From assembly GCA_019114465.1 (NCBI GenBank), contig DXFM01000050.1:1-39800 (forward strand): a DNA stretch of 39,800 nucleotides. Reading direction: 5' to 3'. The stretch comes from Candidatus Lachnoclostridium avicola (lineage in GTDB: Bacteria > Bacillota > Clostridia > Lachnospirales > Lachnospiraceae). Position 1 is the first letter of the stretch. Every line of letters starts with the position of its first letter. Positions 31,544 through 39,800 of this stretch are shown in pieces. The translations under genes were made by a program, and so were the position numbers. The notes beneath the pieces were generated by a model. That model made no database searches and had not been told where the DNA came from. It saw nothing but the letters and a program-made list of their open reading frames with translations.

Positions 31544-32955
31544 AAAAGAAGGAGAGAACAGGCCGGGTGATGACGGCCGGGGAGATCGCCGCAGCGGCGG
31601 GAGGCCGCATTCTGGCGGGAGACGGAGAAAAAAAAGTGGGCAGGATCGTGCTGGATTCCAGAAAAGCCGGGGAAGGGGATCTGTTTGTCCCCATCATCGG
31701 GGAAAAGGTGGATGCCCATCGGTTTCTGCGGCAGGTCTGCGAGGCCGGCGCGGCAGCCGTGTTTACCAGCGAGCATAAGGAGGAGGACCTGGCCGGGGAG
31801 CCGGCGGACGGCACGGCCTGGATCCAGGTGGATGACACCAGGGACGGCCTTCAGAGGCTGGGCGCCTGGTGCCGGTCCCAGCGTTCCATCCCTGTGGTGG
31901 GGGTGACCGGAAGTGTGGGAAAGACTACCACCAGGGAGATGATTGCGGCGGCTCTGGAAGCCGGCTTTCAGGTGTACAAAACCCCCGGCAACAGCAACAG
32001 CCAGGTGGGAGTTCCCATCACCATGTGGGACATCGCTCCCGAGGATGAGATCGCGGTGATCGAGCTGGGAATGAGCGAGCCGGGAGAGCTGACAAAGATT
32101 GCGAAGGTGGCCCGTCCCACCATGGCGGTGATCACCAACATCGGTATCGCCCACATTGAGCAGCTGGGATCCCGGGAAAATATTCTGAAGGAGAAGCTGA
32201 CCATTCAGGACGGAATGGAGGCGGGGGGCATTCTCCTGTTAAACGGGGATGACGACCTGCTGAGCCGGACGACGGCCAGGGAGGGAATTTCCACTGTCTA
32301 CTACGGCATAGGTGAAAACTGCCAGTACCGGGCGGAGGAGGTGTCCATGGAGGACGGAAGAGCGGTGTTTACCGCTGTTCACGGGGACAAGCGGGTTCCC
32401 GTCCGTCTTCAGGTTCCCGGCCGCCACAACGTGCTCAACGCCATCGCCGCCCTGGCGGTGGCGGAGGAGTCGGGGCTGCCCATGGAAGAGGCGGCGGTGA
32501 CTCTGGAGCGCTTCCACGGATTTAAGCACCGCCAGCAGATTTTTGAGAAGGACGGCGTCACGGTGGTGGATGACACCTACAACGCCAGCCCGGTGTCCAT
32601 GAAGGCCGGCCTGGATGTGCTGGAGACGGTGGGCGGCAGAAAGCGCCGCATTGCCGTGCTGGCGGACATGAAGGAGCTGGGGGAGAACACAAAGGCATTC
32701 CACTATGAGGTGGGGGCCTACATGAAAGACCATCCGGTGGACCTGCTGTTCACTCTGGGAGACCTGGCCCGGGAGATCGCCAGGGGAGCCAGGGAGAACG
32801 GCGGCGCCGGACAGATTGAGGAGTTTTCCGGAAAAGGGGAGCTGGCCGGCCGCCTGCGGCAGGTGCTGCGCCCGGGGGACTGCGTGCTGTTTAAGGGTTC
32901 CAATTCCATGGGGCTGGCGGAGCTGGCAGAGCAGTTTTATGATCCGGAAGAGTAG
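31540..32955 (+). CDS. murF: UDP-MurNAc-tripeptide--D-alanyl-D-alanine ligase
   Basis: A 471-residue ligase that adds D-Ala-D-Ala to the UDP-MurNAc-tripeptide, the last cytoplasmic step of the stem peptide. GTG 31540 overlaps the murE stop, so the two are translated together. Marks in order: IVLDSRKAGEGDLFVPIIGE (substrate domain), GVTGSVGKTTTREMIAAAL (ATP loop), TPGNSNSQVGVPIT, VIELGMSEPGE, ITNIGIAHIEQLGSRENILK, LLNGDDD, PGRHNVLNAIAALAVA, and VVDDTYNASPVSMKAGLD with LADMKELG. All usual MurF marks are present and the length is normal. The murE-murF pair stands apart from a wider mra/dcw cluster and leads into priA. Confidence 0.96.
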   Translation: MKKKERTGRVMTAGEIAAAAGGRILAGDGEKKVGRIVLDSRKAGEGDLFVPIIGEKVDAHRFLRQVCEAGAAAVFTSEHKEEDLAGEPADGTAWIQVDDTRDGLQRLGAWCRSQRSIPVVGVTGSVGKTTTREMIAAALEAGFQVYKTPGNSNSQVGVPITMWDIAPEDEIAVIELGMSEPGELTKIAKVARPTMAVITNIGIAHIEQLGSRENILKEKLTIQDGMEAGGILLLNGDDDLLSRTTAREGISTVYYGIGENCQYRAEEVSMEDGRAVFTAVHGDKRVPVRLQVPGRHNVLNAIAALAVAEESGLPMEEAAVTLERFHGFKHRQQIFEKDGVTVVDDTYNASPVSMKAGLDVLETVGGRKRRIAVLADMKELGENTKAFHYEVGAYMKDHPVDLLFTLGDLAREIARGARENGGAGQIEEFSGKGELAGRLRQVLRPGDCVLFKGSNSMGLAELAEQFYDPEE

Positions 32956-32965
32956 ACGTTCGGTG

Positions 32966-32995
32966 CAGGGGCCTGCGGTAATATGCAGACCCCTG
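32966..32995 (+). other. Hairpin between murF and priA
   Basis: CAGGGG-c-CTGC pairs with GCAG-a-CCCCTG around GGTAATAT, 11 bases after the murF stop. It lacks a T run, so it is a weak terminator at best; it may mark a processing point. Confidence 0.45.
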
Positions 32996-33072
32996 ATTTG
33001 CGAGATAGACCCGGAGGCTGGCCGCCCTGCCTGCAGGAACGGCCGTCTGCCGGGGAGAGGAGGAAAAACCAG

Positions 33073-35319
33073 TTGGGAGAACTGTATGCCAATGTGATCG
33101 TGGACATTTCCCATGAGCGGGTGGACCGCCCGTTCCAGTACCGGGTGCCGGAGGCGCTGCGGGGGAAGATCCAGGTGGGTTCCCCGGTATCCGTCCCCTT
33201 CGGGGCGGGAAACCGCAGGAGAAAGGCCTACGTGGTGGAGCTGACGGACCGGGCGGAATTAGATCCGGCAAAGATCAAGGCGGTGGCGGCGGTGGATGAG
33301 AACGGTTTTACCGCCGCGTCCCAGCTCATCAGCCTGGCCTGGTGGATGAAGGAACGGTACGGTTCCACCATGAACCAGGCCCTGAAGACGGTTCTCCCGG
33401 TGAAGGAGAAGATCCGGCCGGTGGAGAAAAAGACCATCCGCACAGATCTGCCGCGGGAGGAACTGGAGACACTGCGCCGGGAGGCGGAGCGGAAGCATTT
33501 CCGAGCCAGGGAGCGGCTGTTCTCCGCCCTTTTGGACATGGGGGAGGTGCCCTTTGACCTGGCTTCCGGCCAGCTGCGGATCACTGCTTCCACATTGAAG
33601 CCCATGGAGGAAAAGGGGTGGATCCGGGTGGACCGGGACCAGGTGTACCGCAATCCCATTTCCAGTCTGAAGGCCTCCGGCGTCCGGGTGGAGCTCAACG
33701 CTGAGCAGAGAGCGGCGGCGGATGCCTTTAAAGAGGATTACCGGGCAGGCCATCCAGGCACCTATCTTCTCTACGGGATCACCGGCAGCGGCAAGACGGA
33801 GGTCTATATGGAGATGATGGAGGAGGTTCTCCGGGACGGGCGGCAGGTGATCGTGCTGATCCCGGAGATCGCCCTCACCTACCAGACGGTCATGCGTTTT
33901 TACCGCCGGTTCGGAAATGCGGTTTCTGTGATCAACTCCAGGCTCTCCCGGGGAGAGCGGTACGATCAGTTTGAACGGGCCAGAAAGGGGGAGATCCAGG
34001 TGATGATCGGCCCCCGGTCCGCCCTGTTTACCCCCTTCGAGAATCTGGGACTGATTGTGATCGATGAGGAGCAGGAGGGGGCCTACAAAAGCGAGCTGGC
34101 TCCCCGCTACCACGCCAGGGAGACGGCCGCCAGGCGGGCGGCCATGGCGGGAGCCGGTCTGGTGCTGGGCTCCGCCACCCCGTCCCTGGAGGCCTATTCC
34201 AGGGCCCTGCGGGGAGAATACCGCCTGCTGAGACTGACGGAGCGGGCAAAAAAGGACAGCCGCCTGGCGGAAACGGAGGTGGTGGATCTGCGGGAGGAGT
34301 TAAGGAGCGGAAACCGTTCCATTTTCAGCCGGCGGCTCCAGGAGCTGATGGAGGAAACCCTGGAGAGAAAGGAGCAGATCATGCTCTTCATCAACCGGCG
34401 GGGGTATTCCAGCTTCGTCTCCTGCCGTTCCTGCGGGGAGGCTCTGAAATGTCCCCACTGTGACGTGAGCCTGACCCTTCACAGAAACGGCAGGCTCAAA
34501 TGCCATTACTGCGGCTATGAGATTCCCATGCCGGACCGGTGCCCCTCCTGCGGATCCCCCTACATCGCCGGTTTCGGCACGGGGACCCAGAAGATCGAGG
34601 AGCTGACCAGAAAGATGTTTCCTCAGGCCAGAGTCCTCCGCATGGATATGGATACCACCTCCAGAAAAGGCGGACACGAGGAGATTCTGGCTGCCTTCGG
34701 GGACGGGGAGGCGGATATTCTCATCGGCACCCAGATGATCGTGAAGGGCCACGATTTCCCCCGGGTGACCCTGGTGGGAGTGCTGGCGGCGGATCTTTCC
34801 CTCCACGCTCCGGATTTTGCCTGCGGGGAGCGGACTTTCCAGATTCTCACCCAGGCGGCGGGCCGTGCGGGCCGGGGGGAGCACGCGGGCAGGGTGGTGA
34901 TCCAGACCTATATGCCGGAGCACTACAGCATCCAGGCCGCCGCCAGCCAGGACTATGAGATGTTTTATGAGGAGGAGATGAGCTACCGGAGGATGCTTCA
35001 CTATCCTCCGGCGGTGGGGATGCTGACCATTGCGGCCTCCTCCCCGAAGGAGGAGGTGCTGATCCAGGCGGCCCGCGGCATGAGAGAGGCGGCGGAAAGA
35101 GTCGGAACGGAAAACATGGGAGAAGACGTGGGGCAGGAATCCGGAGTCCGGACGTCTGCGGAGATCATCGGCCCGGTGGATGCCCCTGTATACAAAGTTA
35201 ATGATATTTACAGAAAAATTTTATATATTAAGCATGAAAATTATGATATACTATTAAAAATCCGGGAACAGATCGAAAAACTGGAACTGCCGGTGCTGCT
35301 GGGCTTTGACATGCAGTGA
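33073..35319 (+). CDS. priA: Primosomal protein N' (replication restart helicase PriA)
   Basis: A 748-residue 3'-5' helicase that reloads the replisome at stalled forks. The frame opens further upstream, but AGAGGAGG sits about 9 bases before TTG 33073, giving the family N-terminus GELYANVIVDISHERVDRPF; the upstream extension would be low-quality sequence. Marks: 3'BD domain (1-105), Walker A GITGSGKTEVY (about 235-245), Walker B DEEQ (331-334), LGSATPSLEAY, and the zinc-binding region with paired cysteines CRSCG, CPHC, CHYCG and CPSCG (about 450-495), then GTQMIVKGHDFPRVTLVGVL and QAAGRAGRG. The 3' end is sharply AT-rich (35195-35275), where a promoter for def may lie. Confidence 0.95.
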   Translation: MGELYANVIVDISHERVDRPFQYRVPEALRGKIQVGSPVSVPFGAGNRRRKAYVVELTDRAELDPAKIKAVAAVDENGFTAASQLISLAWWMKERYGSTMNQALKTVLPVKEKIRPVEKKTIRTDLPREELETLRREAERKHFRARERLFSALLDMGEVPFDLASGQLRITASTLKPMEEKGWIRVDRDQVYRNPISSLKASGVRVELNAEQRAAADAFKEDYRAGHPGTYLLYGITGSGKTEVYMEMMEEVLRDGRQVIVLIPEIALTYQTVMRFYRRFGNAVSVINSRLSRGERYDQFERARKGEIQVMIGPRSALFTPFENLGLIVIDEEQEGAYKSELAPRYHARETAARRAAMAGAGLVLGSATPSLEAYSRALRGEYRLLRLTERAKKDSRLAETEVVDLREELRSGNRSIFSRRLQELMEETLERKEQIMLFINRRGYSSFVSCRSCGEALKCPHCDVSLTLHRNGRLKCHYCGYEIPMPDRCPSCGSPYIAGFGTGTQKIEELTRKMFPQARVLRMDMDTTSRKGGHEEILAAFGDGEADILIGTQMIVKGHDFPRVTLVGVLAADLSLHAPDFACGERTFQILTQAAGRAGRGEHAGRVVIQTYMPEHYSIQAAASQDYEMFYEEEMSYRRMLHYPPAVGMLTIAASSPKEEVLIQAARGMREAAERVGTENMGEDVGQESGVRTSAEIIGPVDAPVYKVNDIYRKILYIKHENYDILLKIREQIEKLELPVLLGFDMQ
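35244..35252 (+). promoter_or_regulatory. Possible internal promoter for def-fmt
   Basis: TGATATACT, an extended -10 (TATACT 35247-35252), lies in an AT-rich island inside priA. The -35 at 17 bases (TATATT) is poor. It would start transcripts about 105 bases before def. Confidence 0.4.
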
Positions 35320-35364
35320 CCGGCCGGAATCATAAGAATGAAACAGCGGAGGAATGAGAGAATT

Positions 35365-35853
35365 ATGGCAATCAGGAAAGTAAGAGTGATCGGGGATGAG
35401 ATCCTGACAAAGACGTGCAAGCCGGTGAAGGAGATGACGCCGCGGATCGCGGAGCTGATAGATGACATGTTTGAGACCATGTATGAGGAGAACGGGGTAG
35501 GCCTGGCCGCCTCCCAGGTGGGAGTGCTGCGCCAGATCGTCACCATAGACGTGGACGACGGCAATCAGTATGTGCTGATCAACCCGGAGATCCTGGAGAC
35601 ATCCGGTCAGCAGACCGGCTACGAGGGATGCTTAAGCGTGCCGGGAAAGACGGGCGTGGTCACCAGACCGGACCATGTGAAGGTGAGAGCTCTCAATGAA
35701 AAGATGGAGCCCTATGAGCTGGAGGGGAACGGACTGCTGGCCCGGGCCATCTGCCATGAGTGCGACCATCTGAAGGGAAAACTTTACGTGACCCTGGTGG
35801 AAGGAGAGCTGGAGGACGTGGACGCCCCGGATGAGGAAGAAAGCGAGGAGTAA
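35365..35853 (+). CDS. def: Peptide deformylase
   Basis: A 162-residue metal enzyme that removes the formyl group from new protein chains. I start at ATG 35365 (MAIRKVRVIGDEIL), preceded by GGAGG and AGAG; an earlier in-frame ATG at 35338 has no ribosome site. The three family motifs are intact: GVGLAASQVG (44-53), EGCLS (C89 as metal ligand) and HECDH (H131, E132, H135). The C-terminus is a short acidic tail (EDVDAPDEEESEE), as in type 1/clostridial forms. It directly precedes fmt, which adds the formyl group that Def removes; the fmt ATG follows the stop by 2 bases. Confidence 0.97.
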   Translation: MAIRKVRVIGDEILTKTCKPVKEMTPRIAELIDDMFETMYEENGVGLAASQVGVLRQIVTIDVDDGNQYVLINPEILETSGQQTGYEGCLSVPGKTGVVTRPDHVKVRALNEKMEPYELEGNGLLARAICHECDHLKGKLYVTLVEGELEDVDAPDEEESEE

Positions 35854-35855
35854 GC

Positions 35856-36800
35856 ATGCGCATTGTATTTATGGGAACGCCGGATTTTTCTGTTCCGGCT
35901 CTGGAGGCTCTGGTAAAGGGAGGCCATCAGGTGATTGCCGCTGTCACCCAGCCGGATAAACCCAAAGGCCGGGGGAAGGCTGTGCTCATGACCCCGGTGA
36001 AGGAGAAAGCTCTGGAGATGGGGATTCCGGTCTACCAGCCGGTGAAGGTGCGGGAGCCGGAATTTGTAAAGACGCTGGCGGACCTGGCCCCGGATGTCAT
36101 TGTGGTGGTGGCTTTCGGCCAGATCCTGCCGAAGTCCATTCTGGAGATTCCCAGATACGGATGTGTGAACATCCACGCCTCCCTTCTCCCCAAATACCGG
36201 GGAGCGGCCCCCATCCAGTGGGCGGTGATCGACGGGGAAAAGGAGACGGGAGTCACTACCATGTTCATGAACGAAGGACTGGACACGGGAGATATGCTGG
36301 AGAAAGAGGTGGTGCCCCTGGATCCGAAAGAGACGGGAGGCAGCCTTCATGATAAGCTGTCCGCCGTGGGGGGCAGGCTGATTCTCTCCACCCTGAAGGG
36401 ACTGGAGGACGGCACTTTGAAAGGGACGCCCCAGACGGACGAGGGCAGCTGCTACGCGAAAATGCTGAAGAAATCCCTGGGAGATATTGACTGGACCATG
36501 GGCGGAGCGGCCATTGAGCGGCTGATCCGGGGCTTAAACCCCTGGCCCAGCGCCTACACCTCCCTTCACGGAAAGACTTTGAAGATCTGGGACGCCGATG
36601 TGACAGACCGGGAGTACGGAGTGGAGCCCGGCACAGTGGCGGAGGTGTCGAAGGATCAGCTGATCATACAGACTGGAAAAGGTTCCCTCTCCGTCCGCAG
36701 CCTTCAGCTGGAGGGGAAAAAGCGGATGGATATTCAGGACTTCCTGCGGGGATACTCTCTGGAAAAGGGAACGGTACTGGAAAGGAGAGCAGCTGAATGA
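35856..36800 (+). CDS. fmt: Methionyl-tRNA formyltransferase
   Basis: A 314-residue enzyme that transfers formyl from 10-formyl-THF to Met-tRNA(fMet). GAGGAG overlapping the def stop precedes ATG 35856. The N-terminal Rossmann-like domain opens MRIVFMGTPDFSVPALEAL; the catalytic stretch is NIHASLLPKYRGAAPIQ with the Asp in NEGLDTGDML; the C-terminal OB-type domain starts near residue 205 (GLNPWPSAYTSLHGKTLKIW). All key residues are kept and length is normal. Its stop overlaps the next start as ATGA. Confidence 0.97.
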   Translation: MRIVFMGTPDFSVPALEALVKGGHQVIAAVTQPDKPKGRGKAVLMTPVKEKALEMGIPVYQPVKVREPEFVKTLADLAPDVIVVVAFGQILPKSILEIPRYGCVNIHASLLPKYRGAAPIQWAVIDGEKETGVTTMFMNEGLDTGDMLEKEVVPLDPKETGGSLHDKLSAVGGRLILSTLKGLEDGTLKGTPQTDEGSCYAKMLKKSLGDIDWTMGGAAIERLIRGLNPWPSAYTSLHGKTLKIWDADVTDREYGVEPGTVAEVSKDQLIIQTGKGSLSVRSLQLEGKKRMDIQDFLRGYSLEKGTVLERRAAE

Positions 36801-37552
36801 CATTTCTGACGGCGATGGGATATTACGGTTACGGATACGGATATCCCCGTTATGGCTTCGGATTTTACTGGGATCCCACGCTGATTCTGGTGATTATCGG
36901 CGCCCTGATCTCCATGTGGGCATCGGGGCGGGTGCAGTCCACGTTCAACCGGTTTTCCCGGGTGGGGAGCCTGTCCGGGATGACAGGGGCGGAGACGGCC
37001 AGAAGAATTCTGGATTCCCAGGGCCTTTACGACGTGCAGGTCCGCCCGGTCCGGGGGAACCTGACGGATCACTATGACCCCAGGACAAAGACGGTAAATC
37101 TTTCTCAGTCGGTCTACGGATCTTCCTCCGTGGCGGCGGTGGGAGTGGCGGCCCACGAGTGCGGCCATGCGGTTCAGCATGCCAGCCAGTATGCGCCTTT
37201 AAGCATCCGCACCGCCCTGGTGCCTGTGGTGAATATCGGGACCAATCTGTCCTGGCCCATCATTATCATCGGAGTTCTGTTCGGCATGAGCCCCTTCCTG
37301 CACCTGGGGATTCTGCTGTTTTCTCTGGGAGTGCTGTTTCAGCTTGTCACCCTGCCGGTGGAGTTCAACGCCTCCAGCCGGGCGGTGTCCCTGCTGGACC
37401 GCCTGGGAATTCTGCGGGGAGACGAGGTGGACGGCGCCGGAAAGGTGCTGAGGGCGGCGGCCCTCACCTACGTGGCGGCAGCGGCGGGGACCATTCTGCA
37501 GCTGCTGCGTCTGATTATCCTGTTTGGAGGAAGAAATAACCGTGACAATTAA
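36797..37552 (+). CDS. Zinc metallopeptidase, YugP family (membrane protein)
   Basis: A 251-residue membrane protease. The N-terminus is Tyr/Gly-rich (MGYYGYGYGYPRYGFGFYW), then a span (about 30-45). The zinc motif is HECGH (H120, E121, H124) in VAAHECGHAVQHASQYAPL, with MTGAETARRILDSQGLYDVQ before it, as in the YugP/DUF-type neutral zinc peptidases (PF04298). Two further spans lie near 145-190 and one near 222-243; the third ligand is probably the Glu in LPVEFNASSRA. The gene lies between fmt and rsmB in many Clostridia, so its place is typical, but its substrate is unknown. ATG 36797 overlaps the fmt stop and AAGGAGAG precedes it. Confidence 0.9.
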   Translation: MTFLTAMGYYGYGYGYPRYGFGFYWDPTLILVIIGALISMWASGRVQSTFNRFSRVGSLSGMTGAETARRILDSQGLYDVQVRPVRGNLTDHYDPRTKTVNLSQSVYGSSSVAAVGVAAHECGHAVQHASQYAPLSIRTALVPVVNIGTNLSWPIIIIGVLFGMSPFLHLGILLFSLGVLFQLVTLPVEFNASSRAVSLLDRLGILRGDEVDGAGKVLRAAALTYVAAAAGTILQLLRLIILFGGRNNRDN

Positions 37553-38891
37553 GGAAACCGGAGGGCGGGAGATCGCGCTGGACGTGCTGACGGAGGTGCT
37601 GGAAAACGGTGCTTTCGTCCATGTGGCGCTCTCCCGCGCCCTTTTCAAATATCAATATCTGGAAAAGCAGGAGAGAGCCTTCATCACCCGGGTGGTGGAC
37701 GGGACGGTGGAGCGGCTGCTTCCCATCGACCAGGCTTTAAATGCCTGCTCCAAGGTAAAAACGGAAAAGATGAAGCCGCTCATCCGCACCCTTCTGCGGA
37801 TGAGCGCCTACCAGATCCTCTATATGGACCGGGTTCCCGACTCTGCGGCCTGCAATGAGGCGGTGAAGCTGGCAGTCAGACGGAAGTTTTCCGGGCTGAA
37901 GGGATTTGTGAACGGGGTGCTCCGCAGCCTGTCCAGGCGGAAGGCGGAGTTTGACTTTGAGGACATTTCCCTGAAATATTCCATGCCCCGGTGGCTGATC
38001 GCCCGCTGGGAGGAACAGATCGGGAAAGAGGAGACGGAAAAAATGATGAAGGCATTCCTGGAAGACCGGGGAACGGCGGTGCGGTGCAACGTGAGTCTGG
38101 CTTCCAGGGAGGAGATCCTTCATTCCCTGGAAAGCCAGGGAGCGGCGGCGGAGCCGTCGCCTTACGGGGAGGACCTTCTGATCCTGAAGGAGTACGATTA
38201 TCTGGAGGGACTGGAGGCGTTTCAGAAAGGATGGATCCAGGTACAGGATCTGAGTTCTTCCTTTGTGGGACGCCTGGCGGACCCGGCTCCGGGCAGCCAC
38301 ATCATCGATGTGTGCAGCGCTCCCGGCGGAAAGAGCCTGCACCTGGCGGAGCTTTTGAAGGGCACAGGTCTGGTGGAGGCCAGGGATCTCACCTGGCAGA
38401 AGGTCGCTCTGATTGAGGAGAATGTGGAGCGGACCGGGTGCGCCAACGTAAAGGCCCAGGTGTGGGATGCCCTGGAGCTGAAGGAGGAGTCGGTGGAGCA
38501 GGCGGATGTGGTCATCGCGGATCTGCCCTGCTCCGGTCTGGGAATCATCGGCAAAAAGCCGGATATCAAATACAGGATCACAGAGAGGGATCTGGAAGAT
38601 CTGGCGAAGCTTCAGCGGGAAATCCTGTCTGTGGTCTGGAGATACGTGAAGCCGGGTGGGCTGCTGATCTACTCCACCTGTACGGTGGACGCCCTGGAAA
38701 ATCAGGAAAATGCAGCCTGGTTTTCGGGCAGTTTCCCCTTTGAACCAGTTGACATCACCGGAAAGCTGGGACCGGGAATCCGGGAGGAATCCATGAAGGA
38801 CGGCTGGATCCAGCTGCTGCCGGGAAAATATCCCTGCGACGGATTTTTTATTTCCGTGTTCCGCAGGAAGGCATCGAGGAGCATTGAGTGA
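37542..38891 (+). CDS. rsmB: 16S rRNA (cytosine-967-C5)-methyltransferase
   Basis: A 449-residue RNA methyltransferase. A TTG at 37524 is in frame, but GTG 37542 follows TTGGAGGAA at a usual distance and gives MTIKETGGREIALDVL; it overlaps the protease stop. Residues 1-140 form the NusB-like RNA-binding domain (REIALDVLTEVLENGAF, FITRVVDGTVERL). The SAM domain has VCSAPGGKSLHLAELL, DLPCSGLGIIGKKPD (C330) and YSTCTVDALENQENA (C380, the nucleophile). Both cysteines needed by RsmB/NOP2-type enzymes are present. The rlmN start follows 2 bases after the stop. Confidence 0.96.
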   Translation: MTIKETGGREIALDVLTEVLENGAFVHVALSRALFKYQYLEKQERAFITRVVDGTVERLLPIDQALNACSKVKTEKMKPLIRTLLRMSAYQILYMDRVPDSAACNEAVKLAVRRKFSGLKGFVNGVLRSLSRRKAEFDFEDISLKYSMPRWLIARWEEQIGKEETEKMMKAFLEDRGTAVRCNVSLASREEILHSLESQGAAAEPSPYGEDLLILKEYDYLEGLEAFQKGWIQVQDLSSSFVGRLADPAPGSHIIDVCSAPGGKSLHLAELLKGTGLVEARDLTWQKVALIEENVERTGCANVKAQVWDALELKEESVEQADVVIADLPCSGLGIIGKKPDIKYRITERDLEDLAKLQREILSVVWRYVKPGGLLIYSTCTVDALENQENAAWFSGSFPFEPVDITGKLGPGIREESMKDGWIQLLPGKYPCDGFFISVFRRKASRSIE

Positions 38892-38893
38892 TT

Positions 38894-39800
38894 ATGGAGA
38901 AGAAGGACTTAAAATCCATGACCCTGGAGGAACTGACAGAGGAGCTTCAGGCCATGGGAGAGAAATCCTTCCGGGCAAAACAGCTGTACCAGTGGATGCA
39001 CCAGAAACTGGCGGCGGACTTTGACGAGATGACCAATCTGTCAAAGCCGCTGAGAGACCGCCTGGCCCGGGAATACATATGGACGGCCCTGGAGACGGTG
39101 GATGTGAAGGTCTCCGGGGTGGACGGCACCAGAAAATATCTGTTCCGCTTAAATGACGGGAATGTGATTGAGAGCGTGCTCATGAGGTACCACCACGGCA
39201 ATTCCGTGTGCGTCTCCTCCCAGGCGGGGTGCCGTATGGGATGCCGGTTCTGCGCTTCCACCCTGGACGGCCTGGCGAGAAACCTCCTCCCGTCGGAGAT
39301 TCTGGAGCAGGTGTACCGGATCCAGCGGGAGACGGGGGAGCGGGTCTCCAACGTGGTGGTCATGGGTTCCGGAGAGCCCATGGACAACTATGACAGCGTG
39401 GTCCGCTTTATCCGCCTGCTCAGCGCTCCCGAGGGCTTGAACATCAGTCAGAGAAATATTACCGTTTCCACCTGCGGCCTGGTGCCCCAGATCCGGAAAC
39501 TGGCGGAGGAGGGGCTTCAGATCACTCTGGCCCTCTCCCTCCACGCGCCCAACGACCAGGTGAGAAGGCAGCTGATGCCCATCGCCAACCGCTATCCCTT
39601 AAAAGAAGTGCTGGACGCCTGCATGTACTACTGGGAGAAGACGGGAAGGCGGCTTACCTTTGAGTACAGCCTGGTGAAAGGGGTCAACGACAACCTGGAG
39701 GAGGCCAGGGCCCTGGCGGACTTAATCGGCGGCTGCCACGGCCATGTGAACCTGATTCCGGTGAATCCTATCCGGGAGAGAAACTTTGTGCAGTCCAACC
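38894..39800 (+). CDS. rlmN: 23S rRNA (adenine-2503-C2)-methyltransferase, 3' end outside window
   Basis: The first 302 residues are visible; the frame runs off the end at 39800. RlmN is a radical-SAM enzyme that methylates A2503 of 23S rRNA (and A37 of some tRNAs). It opens MEKKDLKSMTLEELTEELQ with the helical RNA-binding domain (FRAKQLYQWMHQKL). The radical-SAM cluster motif is C113xxxC117xxC120 (AGCRMGCRFCAST), followed by GSGEPMDNYDSV (usually GMGEP), TVSTCGLVPQI, LSLHAPNDQVR and HVNLIPVNPI. The C-terminal catalytic Cys is beyond the window. No separate ribosome site is strong; the start lies 2 bases after rsmB, so coupled translation is likely. Confidence 0.95.
   Translation, partial: MEKKDLKSMTLEELTEELQAMGEKSFRAKQLYQWMHQKLAADFDEMTNLSKPLRDRLAREYIWTALETVDVKVSGVDGTRKYLFRLNDGNVIESVLMRYHHGNSVCVSSQAGCRMGCRFCASTLDGLARNLLPSEILEQVYRIQRETGERVSNVVVMGSGEPMDNYDSVVRFIRLLSAPEGLNISQRNITVSTCGLVPQIRKLAEEGLQITLALSLHAPNDQVRRQLMPIANRYPLKEVLDACMYYWEKTGRRLTFEYSLVKGVNDNLEEARALADLIGGCHGHVNLIPVNPIRERNFVQSN

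Noticed and set aside
32983..33072. N-terminal extension of PriA from 32983
   Set aside because: The extension does not look like PriA, overlaps a hairpin, and AGAGGAGG fits the TTG at 33073.

Overview
The window reads as GC-rich chromosomal DNA of an anaerobic, spore-former-type Firmicute, most likely class Clostridia, family Lachnospiraceae (inference). Supporting points are a single-chain pyruvate:ferredoxin oxidoreductase, formate-THF ligase, a tepA-ftsK/spoIIIE pair, the priA-def-fmt-Zn protease-rsmB-rlmN cluster usual in Clostridia, strong AGGAGG ribosome sites and Gram-positive envelope genes. I see no prophage, transposase, CRISPR array, rRNA or tRNA. Genes cover almost everything and no gene-free gap exceeds about 265 bases.

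Layout. 1-1901: the 3' part of an alanyl-tRNA editing protein translationally coupled to an AI-2E family membrane protein, ending at a bidirectional terminator. 1979-3209 (minus): a 78-aa unknown protein and a PHP-family phosphoesterase. 3429-9086: a VanW-family membrane protein with an Arg/Ser-rich N-terminus, then the large PFOR gene, which has its own strong promoter and different codon use. 9151-12838: an intergenic structured element, then a GntR/YtrA-type regulator with a clear self-operator, an ABC ATPase and a permease with a large soluble domain. 12914-13360: an isolated gene for an HPr-like protein lacking the phosphorylatable residues, behind a promoter whose -35 lies in a perfect inverted repeat. 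13424-16014: a DUF368 lipid-carrier translocase candidate divergent from a cardiolipin synthase. 16136-21825: an SLH-domain exported protein, a double-unit membrane fusion protein, a MacB-type ABC ATPase and permease, and an M19 dipeptidase. 21991-24279: a cytidylate-kinase-like protein and an SH3/NlpC-P60 cell-wall hydrolase. 24395-29852: tepA, ftsK/spoIIIE and fhs. 30059-39800: murE, murF, priA, def, fmt, a YugP-type Zn protease, rsmB and the start of rlmN.

How it fits together. Most of the window serves envelope synthesis (murE, murF, DUF368, cls, NlpC/P60, VanW, SLH) and the start of translation and ribosome modification (def, fmt, rsmB, rlmN). PFOR supplies acetyl-CoA and reduced ferredoxin, and Fhs supplies formyl-THF, which Fmt uses.

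The genes are mostly ordinary. The less explained material is between them: a terminator-like hairpin that buries the tepA ribosome site and has a competing fold (24290-24394), a run of four adjacent hairpins before murE including a 22-bp stem (29861-29996), a branched 80-base element (9151-9230), the palindromic promoter of the HPr-like gene (12914-12961), and an AT-rich promoter-like island inside priA (35195-35275). I did not find a clear new multi-gene system; these RNA/DNA elements and the HPr-like gene are the best candidates for something undescribed.
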